Source: B1Sed10-231 sp046483385 (GTDB taxonomy: Bacteria > Planctomycetota > Brocadiia > SM23-32). From it: a DNA stretch of 64,000 bases. The notes beneath the pieces are model-generated. The model made no database searches. It saw nothing but the letters and a program-made list of their open reading frames with translations, and was not told the origin of the DNA. The DNA lies in NCBI GenBank assembly GCA_046483385.1, contig JAWODG010000220.1:1-64000 (forward strand), read 5' to 3'. This document shows, in pieces, positions 53,527 through 63,549 of the stretch. A program made the translations under genes and the position numbers. How positions within the stretch are numbered: the first letter of the stretch is position 1; each line of letters starts with the position of its first letter.

Positions 53527-54748
53527 CGTCCTCCGCGTCCCGGCTCGAATCGTCCATAAGTTCGCTCAACACGTCGTCGCGCACGCCGGCTGAAGGTTCG
53601 ACCGCGGTCCGGGGCTCCTCCTCGCCGGTCTCCTGTTCGGCGGGCTCCTCCTCGCCTGTCTTTTCGGATGCTCCCATCCGCATGAGGTCTTCGATCAGTT
53701 CCCTGTCGCCCTCCACGGGCAGGGCGGAGGCGGGCTCCTCGGCCGTTTCGGCGCCCGCTTGCCTCTCCGCTTCCAGACCGGCGCTGACCAGGTCCTCGAC
53801 CAGCTTCTCGCCCTCACCCTCGCGTTCGCCCAGGAATGCAGCCGCCCCCGCACCGACCTCGGCACCCGCGGTGGCCAGGCGCTCCCGGCGTGCCTCCTGC
53901 ACAACCTGCAGGAAGAACTCCTCCAGCCGCCGCGTGGGCGCGCTGACCTCCACGGGGCCGTCCTGCCCCACGGCTTTGCGGATGGCGGCCACAACTTCCT
54001 CCACCGCGCCCGCCTCCATGCGGGGAGCCCGAATCTGAGTCATCTCCTCGGCGGTCAGAAGCTCCTCGACGGTGCCCAACGCACGTCGCTTGCCTCCGTA
54101 GAGGATGCAGATCCGGTCGCAGATTTCCTGCACGTCGGCCAGCAGGTGACTGCAGAGGAAAACCGTCTTGCCCCGATCGCGCAGGGTCAGGATCAGGTCC
54201 TTCATCTCCCGGGCGCCCACCGGGTCCAGGCCCGTTGTCGGTTCATCCAGTATCAGCAGGTCGGGGTCGTTTATGAGCGACTGGGCCAGCCCTATCCGCC
54301 GCGCCATGCCCTTGGAGAACTCGCCCAGGGGCCGGCGGCGCGCCCGCTTCAGTCCCACCATGTCGATGAGCGCCTCCGTGCGCCGTTCCCGCTCCTTGGG
54401 AGCGAGTCCGAAGAGCCGTCCGAAGAAGTCCAATGTCTCCTCGGCGTTCAGGTACGAGTACAGGTGGGACTCCTCCGGCATGTAGCCGATGCGCTTCTTG
54501 ATGTCCACGTCCCGCGGGCCTTTGCCGAACAGGCGGATGGCGCCCCGCGTGGGGAACAACAGCCCCAGCATCATCCGCACCGTGGTGGTCTTTCCGGACC
54601 CGTTGGGGCCCAGAAGGCCGAACACCTCGCCCTGCTTGACCTCCAGGTTCAGGCCGTCGACGGCCTTAACGCGTTCGCGCCCCCAGAAGCCCCGGAACAC
54701 CTTGGTCAGCTCGATAAGCTCCAGGACGGTCTCATTGGTCACTGGCAT
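53510..54748 (-). CDS. ABC transporter ATP-binding protein with acidic C-terminal tail
   Basis: A 412-residue ATPase. Walker A is GPNGSGKTT; Walker B and D-loop read LLILDEPTTGLDP. The signature reads GEFSKGMARR, a departure from LSGGQ that is frequent in this subfamily. Residues from about 300 form an acidic, Ala/Glu-rich extension not needed for ATPase activity. Ribosome site GAGGTGA precedes the ATG, 11 bases after the P-type ATPase. It pairs with the overlapping permease. Confidence 0.9.
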   Translation of the reverse strand: MPVTNETVLELIELTKVFRGFWGRERVKAVDGLNLEVKQGEVFGLLGPNGSGKTTTVRMMLGLLFPTRGAIRLFGKGPRDVDIKKRIGYMPEESHLYSYLNAEETLDFFGRLFGLAPKERERRTEALIDMVGLKRARRRPLGEFSKGMARRIGLAQSLINDPDLLILDEPTTGLDPVGAREMKDLILTLRDRGKTVFLCSHLLADVQEICDRICILYGGKRRALGTVEELLTAEEMTQIRAPRMEAGAVEEVVAAIRKAVGQDGPVEVSAPTRRLEEFFLQVVQEARRERLATAGAEVGAGAAAFLGEREGEGEKLVEDLVSAGLEAERQAGAETAEEPASALPVEGDRELIEDLMRMGASEKTGEEEPAEQETGEEEPRTAVEPSAGVRDDVLSELMDDSSRDAEDDERQD

Positions 54749-54759
54749 AAAAGGTCACC

Positions 54760-56709
54760 TCAAGCGGCAACTGGAACTGGTTTGCTCTCGTCAACGGTCG
54801 TCCCTGAGTACGGCGACAGGTTTTCGCCAAACCGGACGAGCCGTGCGCTGTTGAAGATCACGATAAACGAACCCACGTTGTGCAGGATGGCCGCCATCAC
54901 GGGCGTCAGCAGGTTCATGCTGGCCAGCACGAGTCCCCCGATGACGAAAATGGCCGCGAAGATGAGGTTCTGCATGATCACCTTCCGCAGCCGTCGCGAC
55001 AGCCGGACCAGGAACGGCAGGCGCCCCAGGTCCTCGGTCATCAGGGCAATCGAGGCGCTGTTGATGGCCACGTCGCTGCCAGCGGCGCCCATGGCGATAC
55101 CCAGGTCGCCGGCGGCCAGTGCGGGCGCGTCGTTGACGCCGTCGCCAACCACGGCCACCGTATGGCCCTCCTCCCGCAGCATCTCCACCAACCGCAGCTT
55201 CTGTTCGGGCAGACACTCGCCCTGCACGTCGGTGCAGCCCAGTTCCGCAGCCACCTTTTTGGCTACGGGCCAGCGGTCTCCGGTCAGCAAGGATACCCTG
55301 CGCACGCCAAGTTCCTGCAATTCTCCGGTGGACTGCTGCGCCTCCGGCCGGGTGCGGTCTTCCAGGCCGATCCAGCCGATGCAGCGGCCGTTTTTGGCCA
55401 CGTAAAGTGTGCTCATCGCACCCGTAGCCTCGCGGTGCTTCTCGCTGCGAATGCCGCCCAGGTCCACGCCGTGATCCTCCAGGAAGCCGGCCCGGCCCAT
55501 GACGATTTCGTCCTCGCCCAGACGGCCGACCACGCCTTTGCCGGGCGTCTCGCGGAAGTCCTGCACGTTCTTCAGCGCCACGTTGGCCTTACGGGCGACC
55601 TTGGTCACTGCCAGGGCCACCGGGTGCCGGGAGTGCTCCTCCACGCTGGCGGCGGCCTCCAGCAGTTCCACGCCTTCCACATCCTCGGCCGGCACCATGC
55701 GCGTAACCGTCAGTTCACCCGTCGTCAGAGTTCCCGTCTTGTCGAACACCATGGCGGTCACGTCCCCGGCGACCTCCAGATGGGCCACGTTCTTTATAAG
55801 GATACCCAGGCGGGCCGCGGCGGAGAGGCCGGCCACCATAGCCGTCGGAGTGGCCAGCACGAATGCGCACGGACAGGCGATGACCAGCACGGCGATGGAA
55901 CGCTCCGGATCGCCGGTGAACACGCCCACGATGACTGCAATCATCAGGACCACGGGGGTGTACCAGGCGGCGTAGCGGTCGATAAGCTGCATGAACTGCG
56001 TCTTGGTGCCCTCGGCGGCCAGTATCAGTCGTTTCACCTTGCCCAGGGTCGTATCCTCACCCACGCGGGTAACTTCCACTTCCACCGACCCGGTCAGGTT
56101 GTTGGTGCCGGCGAAGACCTCCTCGCCCTCCACCTTATCGGCGGGGACTGATTCACCGGTGATGGTGGCCTCGTCTATCGTGGTCTCGCCCGTGCGGATG
56201 AGGCCGTCGGCCGGAATCCGGTCGCCCGGCCGCACGCGCACCCGGTCGCCCGGTTTCAACTCGGAGACCGGCACTTCCTCTCCCGAGACCAGTTCCGCAG
56301 TGGGGGGAGTGAGCGTCATCAGCTTTTCGACCGACTCTCGGGCCCCGGCGGCCGTCTGCTCCTCGATGAGCGTGGCCAGCAGCATGAAGAACGCCACCAG
56401 CCCGGCCACTTTGTAGTCCCCCAGTGCGAAGGCTGCGATGACGGCGACCGCCACCAGCACCGTCATGTGCATGCGCCCGCGCCGCACTTCCTGCAGGGCG
56501 CCCATGATGATGGGCGTGGCCAGTATGACGGCCCCTATAAACGCGCTGATGGCACCTATGGCCTCTTTATCGGGGAAAAGGACATAGTGCGCCAGGTAGG
56601 CGTTCAGCACTATGACGAAACCGATGAAGGTAACGACGAGCCGGCTTTGAACCGAGCCGACGTGCTCGTGGTCCAGTCCCTGGGAATGCGATGTCGCGTG
56701 GTCAGACAC
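54760..56709 (-). CDS. P1B-type heavy-metal ATPase without HMA domain
   Basis: A 649-residue pump; GTG at 56709 has AGGAGG nine bases upstream. Motifs are TITGESVP, IACPCAFVLATPTAM with the CPC metal site, DKTGTLTTG, SRHPVA and VGDGVNDAPAL. The N-terminus lacks a metal-binding HMA domain and has a short His-containing tail (DHATSHSQGLDHEH). The last helix reads HNVGSFIVIFNSARLVR, closer to Zn/Cd/Co pumps than to Cu pumps, but the metal is not settled. It sits between SPFH and ABC genes. Confidence 0.92.
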   Translation of the reverse strand: MSDHATSHSQGLDHEHVGSVQSRLVVTFIGFVIVLNAYLAHYVLFPDKEAIGAISAFIGAVILATPIIMGALQEVRRGRMHMTVLVAVAVIAAFALGDYKVAGLVAFFMLLATLIEEQTAAGARESVEKLMTLTPPTAELVSGEEVPVSELKPGDRVRVRPGDRIPADGLIRTGETTIDEATITGESVPADKVEGEEVFAGTNNLTGSVEVEVTRVGEDTTLGKVKRLILAAEGTKTQFMQLIDRYAAWYTPVVLMIAVIVGVFTGDPERSIAVLVIACPCAFVLATPTAMVAGLSAAARLGILIKNVAHLEVAGDVTAMVFDKTGTLTTGELTVTRMVPAEDVEGVELLEAAASVEEHSRHPVALAVTKVARKANVALKNVQDFRETPGKGVVGRLGEDEIVMGRAGFLEDHGVDLGGIRSEKHREATGAMSTLYVAKNGRCIGWIGLEDRTRPEAQQSTGELQELGVRRVSLLTGDRWPVAKKVAAELGCTDVQGECLPEQKLRLVEMLREEGHTVAVVGDGVNDAPALAAGDLGIAMGAAGSDVAINSASIALMTEDLGRLPFLVRLSRRLRKVIMQNLIFAAIFVIGGLVLASMNLLTPVMAAILHNVGSFIVIFNSARLVRFGENLSPYSGTTVDESKPVPVAA

Positions 56710-56756
56710 TGTCTTTATCCTCCTATTCGATGCCATCGCCGGGGCGACCGCAATCC

Positions 56757-57923
56757 TTAGCGTTCTCGCCGCGCTCCGCTTGGCTGTCGCGGCGGTTGCC
56801 GGTTGAACATCAGGCGTAGTTCACGTTCGGTGGCGCCCCCGGACCGGTGCAGCACGAAGCCGCCGGGTGATTGGTCCATCACGGCCTCAATCGTCCGGGC
56901 ATAATATCTGTCCAGCAGGATCCGCCGCACCTCGGGGGACTTCCGGTAGACGGGCAACAGTTGTTTGAGGCTCTCAGCGTCGGCCCGCACGTTGCGCACC
57001 AGCCGCTCAGCGTAGCCTCGGGCGGCGCCTTTTATCTCGGCGGCACGCGCCCTGGCGTTGTTGAGTATACGGCTGGCCTCCGTTTCGCCTTCGCGCTCCA
57101 ACGTATTGCGCAGACTGTAAGCGTTCTGGGCCCTGTCAAAGGCAGCCCTCACGGCGCCGGGTTCGCTGGGATTCTTCACCTTTTCCATTTCGATGGCCTC
57201 AACGGCCACAATCTCCACTCCCAACGGATGCCCCGCACCCTCCTGGAATCGCTCCATCCGAGCGCGCAGATCCTGTTCGATTCGGCTGAACAGATTCGTC
57301 CTGTTCAGCACCTCGGCGACGCTCATGGTCCCCACCACCTTCGAGGTCGCGCCGCGCAGCATCTGTCGCAACAACTCCACGGGGTCTTCAAGGCCGAACC
57401 GATAGGCCATGGCGCCCTCCACGTCGCTCGGCACATTGTAGCGGGTCCTCAGCCGCAGATGTACTAAATTCATGTCGCCGGTCAGAACATAGCCGTCCTG
57501 CCGGATATCCAGCGAACGGACGGCGCGCACGGCCCCGTCCTCACCCGGTGTCCAGAAGGCTCTATCCAGGTCCAACACCTTCTCATCGGTGGAAATGATG
57601 TGGACCTTCTCCCACGGCCATCGGAAATGCAGCCCGCTGCCGGGCAGCATCACCCATTTGCCGCGAACCCTCACCAGCTTACCGAAGCGCGTTTTGAAAC
57701 GCACTTCGGAAGGCCTGACGGTGAAGACACCGGCCAGCAGATAACCGGCGACCAGCACGATGATGACCAGTTTCAGAAACCGGAAACTGGTCTTAAGGGC
57801 GCTGGCCAGGGCCTGACTGCCGGCGTCCTCCGGTTCCTGCTCGGGCTCAGGTTGTTCCATGGCAAGCTGTTCGGGCTGCTCCGGTCCCTCTCGCTGGTCT
57901 GCAGGGTAGTTTTCTTCGCCCAT
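56757..57923 (-). CDS. SPFH/Band 7 protein, HflK-like
   Basis: A 388-residue protein. A proline- and glutamate-rich N-terminus is followed by a membrane segment at about 52-70 and an SPFH domain at about 70-280, with a coiled-coil end. The segments FTVRPSEVRFKTRFGK and LPGSGLHFRWPWEKV are typical of HflK. HflK and HflC form a ring around FtsH. No ftsH gene is present here. It follows the HflC-like gene by three bases. Confidence 0.85.
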   Translation of the reverse strand: MGEENYPADQREGPEQPEQLAMEQPEPEQEPEDAGSQALASALKTSFRFLKLVIIVLVAGYLLAGVFTVRPSEVRFKTRFGKLVRVRGKWVMLPGSGLHFRWPWEKVHIISTDEKVLDLDRAFWTPGEDGAVRAVRSLDIRQDGYVLTGDMNLVHLRLRTRYNVPSDVEGAMAYRFGLEDPVELLRQMLRGATSKVVGTMSVAEVLNRTNLFSRIEQDLRARMERFQEGAGHPLGVEIVAVEAIEMEKVKNPSEPGAVRAAFDRAQNAYSLRNTLEREGETEASRILNNARARAAEIKGAARGYAERLVRNVRADAESLKQLLPVYRKSPEVRRILLDRYYARTIEAVMDQSPGGFVLHRSGGATERELRLMFNRQPPRQPSGARRER

Positions 57924-57926
57924 CGC

Positions 57927-59003
57927 TCACTCCTTATCCGCAGAGGCAAGGTCGGGGGCGGCGGCATCTTCCAGCCGGGCCATGTCCTCGGTGAGGGCTT
58001 CCACGTCCGACGGTCCTTCGATGCCCTGCTCGAACAGGGAGAAAGGCTCGGTCTGGGTGCTGACCACGAAGGTCAGCGGCCGGCCGTTGGCCGCGGCGTC
58101 CGCCGTGATCTTGCGGATTGCGTCCAGACGACGCAGGAAGATAGCCAGCGTCTCGTCCTCCGCGAAGGTGTCGTAATAGGTGGCCGCGCGGGCCTCCGCG
58201 TCGGCACGGATATTCTTCGCCTCCGCCTCCGCCTCAGCCATCACCCGCTCGGCCTCTTCACGGGCCTCGGCTATCTTCGTACGCTTTATCCGATCACCTT
58301 CGGCCCTCAACCGCTCGGCCTGGGTATTGCGTTCTTCCTGCATGCGGGCAAACACCGCCTGCGTGGTGCTCTCCGGCAGGGCCACCCAGGCGATGCCGAG
58401 CGAACAGACCTCAATTCCATAGGACTGTTCCCGGCTGGCCAGGCTCCGCTTGACGCCTTCGAATATCTCCTGCTCGATTTTATCAAACTTGAGTTGCTCG
58501 GGCTGGGTGTTGACGATGTCGGCCAGCACGTGGTTGCCGAAGACGGTCGCCGTCTGGTCGCTGAGGATGGTGCGCAGCCGCCGTGCGGCCACTCTCTCGT
58601 CGCTTTGCAGCGCCCGCTCGAACCCCACCGGGTCCACGATGCGCCACGTGACATAGATGCGGGGCAACACCTGGTTGCCGTCCGGCAGTTGGATCTGCGT
58701 GAGTGGGCCGTCCAACGTCCGCACCCACTGGTCGGCCTCCTTCACGGTGTCGATAGGATAGGGCCACTTGAAGAACCACCCGGCCTCATTGACCACCTCC
58801 ACGTCCGGCGGCAGACCTTCCGGCACGGGCATCTCCGAGGCTTCAACCGTCTTGGTGACGGGCGGGCGGATAATCTTCTTCGGCTCGTTCCACCGGTAGA
58901 GAACCGCCGTCTTGTGGACCGGCACACTGAAGGTGACCAGCTTGACCAGAAGCACCAGGCAGACTCCGGCCACCACAACAATAGTCAGTTTGCTTTCCCT
59001 CAT
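57927..59003 (-). CDS. SPFH/Band 7 protein, HflC-like
   Basis: A 358-residue protein with an N-terminal membrane segment (LTIVVVAGVCLVLLVKLV) and an SPFH domain, then a long charged helix (EERNTQAERLRAEGDRIKR) typical of HflC. The acidic C-terminus (about 335-358) is unusual. GAGGAA lies seven bases before the ATG. It is closely spaced with SPFH genes on both sides. The pairing with HflK suggests a membrane-domain scaffold. Confidence 0.87.
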   Translation of the reverse strand: MRESKLTIVVVAGVCLVLLVKLVTFSVPVHKTAVLYRWNEPKKIIRPPVTKTVEASEMPVPEGLPPDVEVVNEAGWFFKWPYPIDTVKEADQWVRTLDGPLTQIQLPDGNQVLPRIYVTWRIVDPVGFERALQSDERVAARRLRTILSDQTATVFGNHVLADIVNTQPEQLKFDKIEQEIFEGVKRSLASREQSYGIEVCSLGIAWVALPESTTQAVFARMQEERNTQAERLRAEGDRIKRTKIAEAREEAERVMAEAEAEAKNIRADAEARAATYYDTFAEDETLAIFLRRLDAIRKITADAAANGRPLTFVVSTQTEPFSLFEQGIEGPSDVEALTEDMARLEDAAAPDLASADKE

Positions 59004-59007
59004 CTAG

Positions 59008-61029
59008 TTATTCCTCCGCCGTATCGAGTTCCAACAGTTGCGGCCTGAGCCGCTCCTGCAGGTCGATGATGTTGACTTCATGTTCACTGACCGGCACAAC
59101 GTAAACGGACTGTTGGCTCAACGCTGCCTCTATGCTGTCGAAGTAGCTGCGGAACAGATACACTCTTTCGGATTTCCTGTATGCTTCCAGCCGTTTTGTG
59201 AACTGGGCCTGTTCGGCTACGGCGTTCTGCACCAGGCGCGTGGCGTAGCCTCGGGCAGTGTGAACGGCCTCCCTGGCGCTCGCCAGGGCATCCTCCACCA
59301 ACCTGGATTCCTCCACGTCGCCTTGCAGCACCAGGCTCTCGTGCTGCTGCAACGCCGTCACGACACCTTCGTAGGCGCCGGCCGTTTTCGCCGGGGGATG
59401 CACAGACGGTATGCCGGCGTAGACCACCTCCACTCCAAGGCCCGCTTCGTCGGCCGCCTCCTGCACCAGGCGCTGGAAAACCTCCACCGTGTGCCCCCTG
59501 TCCTGGGCAATCCAGCGCAGGAAGTCCTGCGAAGCCGCTATTCGGCATAGTGCCCTGTAGCTCAGCTTCTGCAGATGGTCCTCCAGTTGGCGTTGCCGAT
59601 AGCAGTAGGTAAACGCCGCATCCTCATCCACCGTCCCGTCTTCTTTTCTGTTCAACCGGAAGTGCAGCATTCCTTTCAGGCGGGCCAGATTCACCTCCGG
59701 CGCCCGGGCCGCCACCGGCTCGCCAACCGGAGCGTCAGCTTCCTCGGCGGGCTCCACCGCTCCTGGCGCCTCGCCCTCCTCCAGTTCAGAACTCGGCACC
59801 ACGAAGCTGATCTCGTATCCCTCGTCCGGGTCGATATGTCGCTCCCGCCAGAGAATGAACTCATCGTCCGAGCTTGTCGCCACGCGGGGATCGACCTCCC
59901 ACGGCCTGCGTTCCTGCGCCTCCCTCACTTTGCCCAGTTCCAGGCTCTGCACCGCGTAAGCGGGCACTGTCCGCGCCACGGAGATGGGCCAGGGCCACTT
60001 CAGATGGTAGCCCGGCTGGAACACGCTGGCCTTCAGTCCCCTCTGTGCGTCCGCCGGGCGCACAATTGGCTTGCCCAGCCTCTCAATGAAGGCCGCCTCG
60101 CTGGGATCCACCACCACCACGGCGCTCAGCAGCCAGAGGGAGAAAAGTTGAATAAGCAACAACGGGACAATGGCCCTTTCCATAAAGTGGTAGAACCACG
60201 TCTCCGACACCTTGAAGCCGAACTGGTAGTCCAGCGTGCTGGCCACTGTCTTGAGCACGCCGCCCGGCTCGGCGAACATCCCCAGCAGACGGCTGTCGTA
60301 CGGCGGGCGCCTCTCCTGACCCGGCACCCGAGGGCGATAGATGTCCAGAATCAGGTTCAGAACAAGTTCGATTCCCACCAGCCCCATCATGGCCGGGATG
60401 ACCCAGGCCACAATGGCGTGGCCCCACGTCATCCCGAAGTGGTAGAGCCCCATGGCGACGGCTATCAGCACGCAGGCGATCACGTTGCCCAGCAGATACC
60501 CTCCCGAGGCCCTCAGCAGGGCGAACTCCCGGCTCTCTGCCAGGCCCGCGGCGTATTTGCCTATCAGGAAGCCGACAAAACCTATCATCACCATGCCGAC
60601 CGCCACGGTCAGCGGCTGCTGAACGGTCAACGCTTCCACGCCCAGCATGCTCATCGTCATCCGGTAGGTGAAAAACAGCAGCGAGCCGCTAAGCAGTATG
60701 GTGATGACGGGGACGAAGTACTTCTCCAGCACGAGCAGGCTGCTGCTGGCCCGCATCGTGTCCAGCTCGGTCTCCTCGAAGATCTCCTCGCTAAGGCGGG
60801 TCTGCTTCAGCCGTTCCAGCTCTTCCCGTTCCTCCCGGGCCAGCCGGCGCTGCCGGCCATGCACCCACACGACGGCCCACACAAGGACGCCCGGCATCAA
60901 GTGCCACATCTCCGCGGTGACCGCCGCGCTCCGACTCTGCGTGCTCAGAATCCAGCACACCAACAGGAAGACGCCCTGCAGCATCAGGCCGAGCAGGGCT
61001 GTATATTCGAGTTTTTTGGGGCTAGCCAT
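59008..61029 (-). CDS. SPFH protein with multi-pass N-terminal membrane domain
   Basis: A 673-residue protein. Residues 1-315 hold about seven membrane segments, for example MTMSMLGVEALTV-flanking helices, PLTVAVGMVMIGFVGFLIGK and GNVIACVLIAVAMGLY. An SPFH domain starts at about 315 (VVVVDPSEAAFIERLGKP, QPGYHLKWPWPISVART). HflK proteins normally have a single membrane helix, so the multi-pass domain is atypical. The gene is first of three SPFH genes and is spaced four bases from the next. Confidence 0.85.
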   Translation of the reverse strand: MASPKKLEYTALLGLMLQGVFLLVCWILSTQSRSAAVTAEMWHLMPGVLVWAVVWVHGRQRRLAREEREELERLKQTRLSEEIFEETELDTMRASSSLLVLEKYFVPVITILLSGSLLFFTYRMTMSMLGVEALTVQQPLTVAVGMVMIGFVGFLIGKYAAGLAESREFALLRASGGYLLGNVIACVLIAVAMGLYHFGMTWGHAIVAWVIPAMMGLVGIELVLNLILDIYRPRVPGQERRPPYDSRLLGMFAEPGGVLKTVASTLDYQFGFKVSETWFYHFMERAIVPLLLIQLFSLWLLSAVVVVDPSEAAFIERLGKPIVRPADAQRGLKASVFQPGYHLKWPWPISVARTVPAYAVQSLELGKVREAQERRPWEVDPRVATSSDDEFILWRERHIDPDEGYEISFVVPSSELEEGEAPGAVEPAEEADAPVGEPVAARAPEVNLARLKGMLHFRLNRKEDGTVDEDAAFTYCYRQRQLEDHLQKLSYRALCRIAASQDFLRWIAQDRGHTVEVFQRLVQEAADEAGLGVEVVYAGIPSVHPPAKTAGAYEGVVTALQQHESLVLQGDVEESRLVEDALASAREAVHTARGYATRLVQNAVAEQAQFTKRLEAYRKSERVYLFRSYFDSIEAALSQQSVYVVPVSEHEVNIIDLQERLRPQLLELDTAEE

Positions 61030-61097
61030 TTGCCAGGTTTTCCTCCGTTGTTACACAATTTTGCTACGTTCGAGGCTCACGGGATCGCTCACCATGG

Positions 61098-62078
61098 TCA
61101 GATGACCTCGCGCCGCTCGAACAGGCAGGCCGCAAGCGCCACCATGGTGGCGCAGTAACCCAGGGCGTACAACGCCGTCATCCCCACGTACGGCCAGGGG
61201 ATGTATGGCACCTCGTGCATCAACTTGTCGCCCACCCAGAATACATAGAAATTCGGCACGATTCTGAGGGCCACCCAGGCCGCCGCCGACCGCGCCGCAA
61301 ATTGCCCGAAGAGAAACTGCGACGTCATTCCCACGAAAAAAACCATCAGGCAGATGATCACATTCAGCACGACGTTCAGCCGAGTGGAGATGGCCAGCGC
61401 CACCGACGTCATCACCCACACTCCGAACCAGACCAGCACCGCCGCTATGGCCACCTGTCCCATGTTCCGCTCGGCCATCACTTCCGGGAAAAGGTTGAAC
61501 TCCCACTGCGGCCCAACGAGCATCAGGACAACCAGAGCCACCACGTACAGGGGAAGCGCCGTCAGCAGCGCCGTAGAAGGAAAGCTTGAGCGGTAGAAAT
61601 AGTTGGCGTACATCCCCACCGCCACCCCGATAAGCGCAGGCCCCACCTGCAGCAAGAAGGCCGGCCAATCCATCGTGAAGCTCGCCGCGCTCGGCACCCC
61701 TATGCGGAGCGTGGTCATCAGCACAGCGCTCAGAAGGAAAAGACCCACACCCATGGCCATGGTGACGCCCAGGAATTTTGCCATCACGAAAACCAGCCGC
61801 CCCACCGGCTTGCTCAGGATGGCGCCGACGGTCTGGGTCTCTATTTCACGGCTGATGGTCTGGGTCACGCTCAATACGGCCAGCACGACGCCGAACAGCA
61901 GGATGGTGGCCAACCCCATGTCCACCATGAGCTTCTCGTCCTCGACCATGCTGAACATGGTGATGGCGGGGGAAAGGCCGATCAGCACCATCCCCATGAC
62001 CACAAGGAGGGCGTAGACCGGTTGCCTGATTATCTCGATGAACGAGTTCTTGGCGATGGTCCAGAGGCCGGACAGCAA
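61098..62078 (-). CDS. ABC-2 type transporter permease
   Basis: A 326-residue protein with about eight membrane segments, including YALLVVMGMVLIGLSPAI and VVLNVIICLMVFFVGM. TTG at 62078 is chosen because AAAGGAAG lies four bases upstream; an earlier GTG has no such site. TQTISREIETQTVGAILSKP is a conserved ABC-2 element. No ATPase gene is adjacent; the one at 53.5 kb in the same run of genes is the likely partner. It is 68 bases upstream of the first SPFH gene. Confidence 0.82.
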   Translation of the reverse strand: MLSGLWTIAKNSFIEIIRQPVYALLVVMGMVLIGLSPAITMFSMVEDEKLMVDMGLATILLFGVVLAVLSVTQTISREIETQTVGAILSKPVGRLVFVMAKFLGVTMAMGVGLFLLSAVLMTTLRIGVPSAASFTMDWPAFLLQVGPALIGVAVGMYANYFYRSSFPSTALLTALPLYVVALVVLMLVGPQWEFNLFPEVMAERNMGQVAIAAVLVWFGVWVMTSVALAISTRLNVVLNVIICLMVFFVGMTSQFLFGQFAARSAAAWVALRIVPNFYVFWVGDKLMHEVPYIPWPYVGMTALYALGYCATMVALAACLFERREVI

Positions 62079-62190
62079 GATTCTTCCTTTCTGGCGCGCG
62101 AACTGCGGGAGGGCACACTCCACGCTGGATTCGCCGGGTTAGTGCAGAGCGCCCGGAAAAGGTTCAACGGTTTTCTCAGGAACGCGTCGG

Positions 62191-63549
62191 TCAGCGCTGG
62201 AGCATGTCCAGCACTTCGTCGGGGGCGACCTCGGCCCCACGGCGCCGCAGCCGATCGCACACATTCTCGGCCGGATAGGGAGCGGCGCCGATCCGCCGGA
62301 AAAACTCATTGCGGGCCCGCGCGTCATCTCCAAACCAGTTCTCGGCCCACTCGCCCGTGTAGCCGACCCCGGCCGTGGTCTTAAGCAGCGTATGGCCCCA
62401 CGCGACGTGGGCACCGTCCAGGAAGGTCTGCCGGTATGGTTCGAGTGCGGGCGCCGAGAAAGTGTCCACGAACTTCTGGCCGTACTTGTTCATCTCGGTC
62501 CCCACCAGCACGGGCATGTCCAGCGCGCCGGCCGCATCGAGCGCCGCGTGCAGGTTCCGCACTTTGACGGCCTTCTCCTCCGGATCATCGAGGTTCCAGT
62601 TGCGGTCGGGGATGATGGTTATGGTGGGAATCCCCTTGTCGCGCAGGAACCCGAAGTGCTCCATCGGGTCGGCCTCTCCGGCCCGGGTGCCGTCCAGCCA
62701 ACAGCCGCTGGGAATGCTCCCGCAGTCAAGCGTCATACGCACGACGTCGTCCAGCAAGGGGAAACTGCCCTCTTCGGGCGGCGCGTAGCCCACACCACCG
62801 TGCTTCATCAGGCGCGCGCGGATCAGCTTCTTCAGTTCCACCACGTCACCGATCAGCTCGCGTACGCTATCCTCCGGCTCCTCCAGCTTCTCGGACCAGA
62901 AGGCCACCAGCTCGTCTTCATCAGGATAGACCTCCCGGGCCTTCAGGTCGTAGGCGACCAGCATGTGGCGCTCGGTGGCGTTGCCCGCGGGCGTCAGGGG
63001 TAGCACGTCCTGGTCGTAGTCAATGCGGACGGTGTCAAGGTACTCGTTAATGCGCTGCGTCTTGCCTCGGTTCCGCCGCTGGGCGCATTCGGACATCGAA
63101 TCGAGCGTGGCCGCCGCCTCCGTCCCCGGCTCCGGCAGACCGGTGAAACCCGTGCCGCTCAGGTAGAAAACGCCCGGTTCGTGGGGGGAGTTGATCTCCT
63201 TGTCCGCATATTCGGGGATGAACACGCGGCTCTCGAACCCTCCGGAGGCCTTCAGATTCACCGTCCGGGCCGCCCGGAGGAACTCCTCCACCCCGTCAAG
63301 AACGTCGAAATCAACGACGGCCGCCGCCTCCAGCCCGTAGCGGTGGGCCTCCCACGCCAGACGGCTCGGGGAGTAGCCGTAAGCGTTGTAGGAGAAGAAG
63401 GTGTGACAGTGCATGTTGACCTCGGGGCGCCGCTCCGGATGCTGGTCGGGAGGGGCCGCCTGCACCAGCCGCCCAAGCGCCCGGCGGCGCTCCTCGGCGT
63501 CGAAACTGTCCAGACTCTCCACCAGTTCTTCGTCGATGTCATCGGCCAT
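62191..63549 (-). CDS. PHP domain protein
   Basis: A 452-residue protein. After a short helical N-terminus, NMHCHTFFSYNAYG begins a PHP metal-binding site, with Asp in VVDFDVLDG and further ligands later. The C-terminal region continues through VLVGTEMNKYGQKFVD and AHVAWGHT. The ATG at 63549 is preferred over an ATG nine codons upstream. PHP proteins are phosphoesterases or nucleases. This one is not close to the NusB-fused PHP domain. The substrate is unknown. Confidence 0.78.
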   Translation of the reverse strand: MADDIDEELVESLDSFDAEERRRALGRLVQAAPPDQHPERRPEVNMHCHTFFSYNAYGYSPSRLAWEAHRYGLEAAAVVDFDVLDGVEEFLRAARTVNLKASGGFESRVFIPEYADKEINSPHEPGVFYLSGTGFTGLPEPGTEAAATLDSMSECAQRRNRGKTQRINEYLDTVRIDYDQDVLPLTPAGNATERHMLVAYDLKAREVYPDEDELVAFWSEKLEEPEDSVRELIGDVVELKKLIRARLMKHGGVGYAPPEEGSFPLLDDVVRMTLDCGSIPSGCWLDGTRAGEADPMEHFGFLRDKGIPTITIIPDRNWNLDDPEEKAVKVRNLHAALDAAGALDMPVLVGTEMNKYGQKFVDTFSAPALEPYRQTFLDGAHVAWGHTLLKTTAGVGYTGEWAENWFGDDARARNEFFRRIGAAPYPAENVCDRLRRRGAEVAPDEVLDMLQR

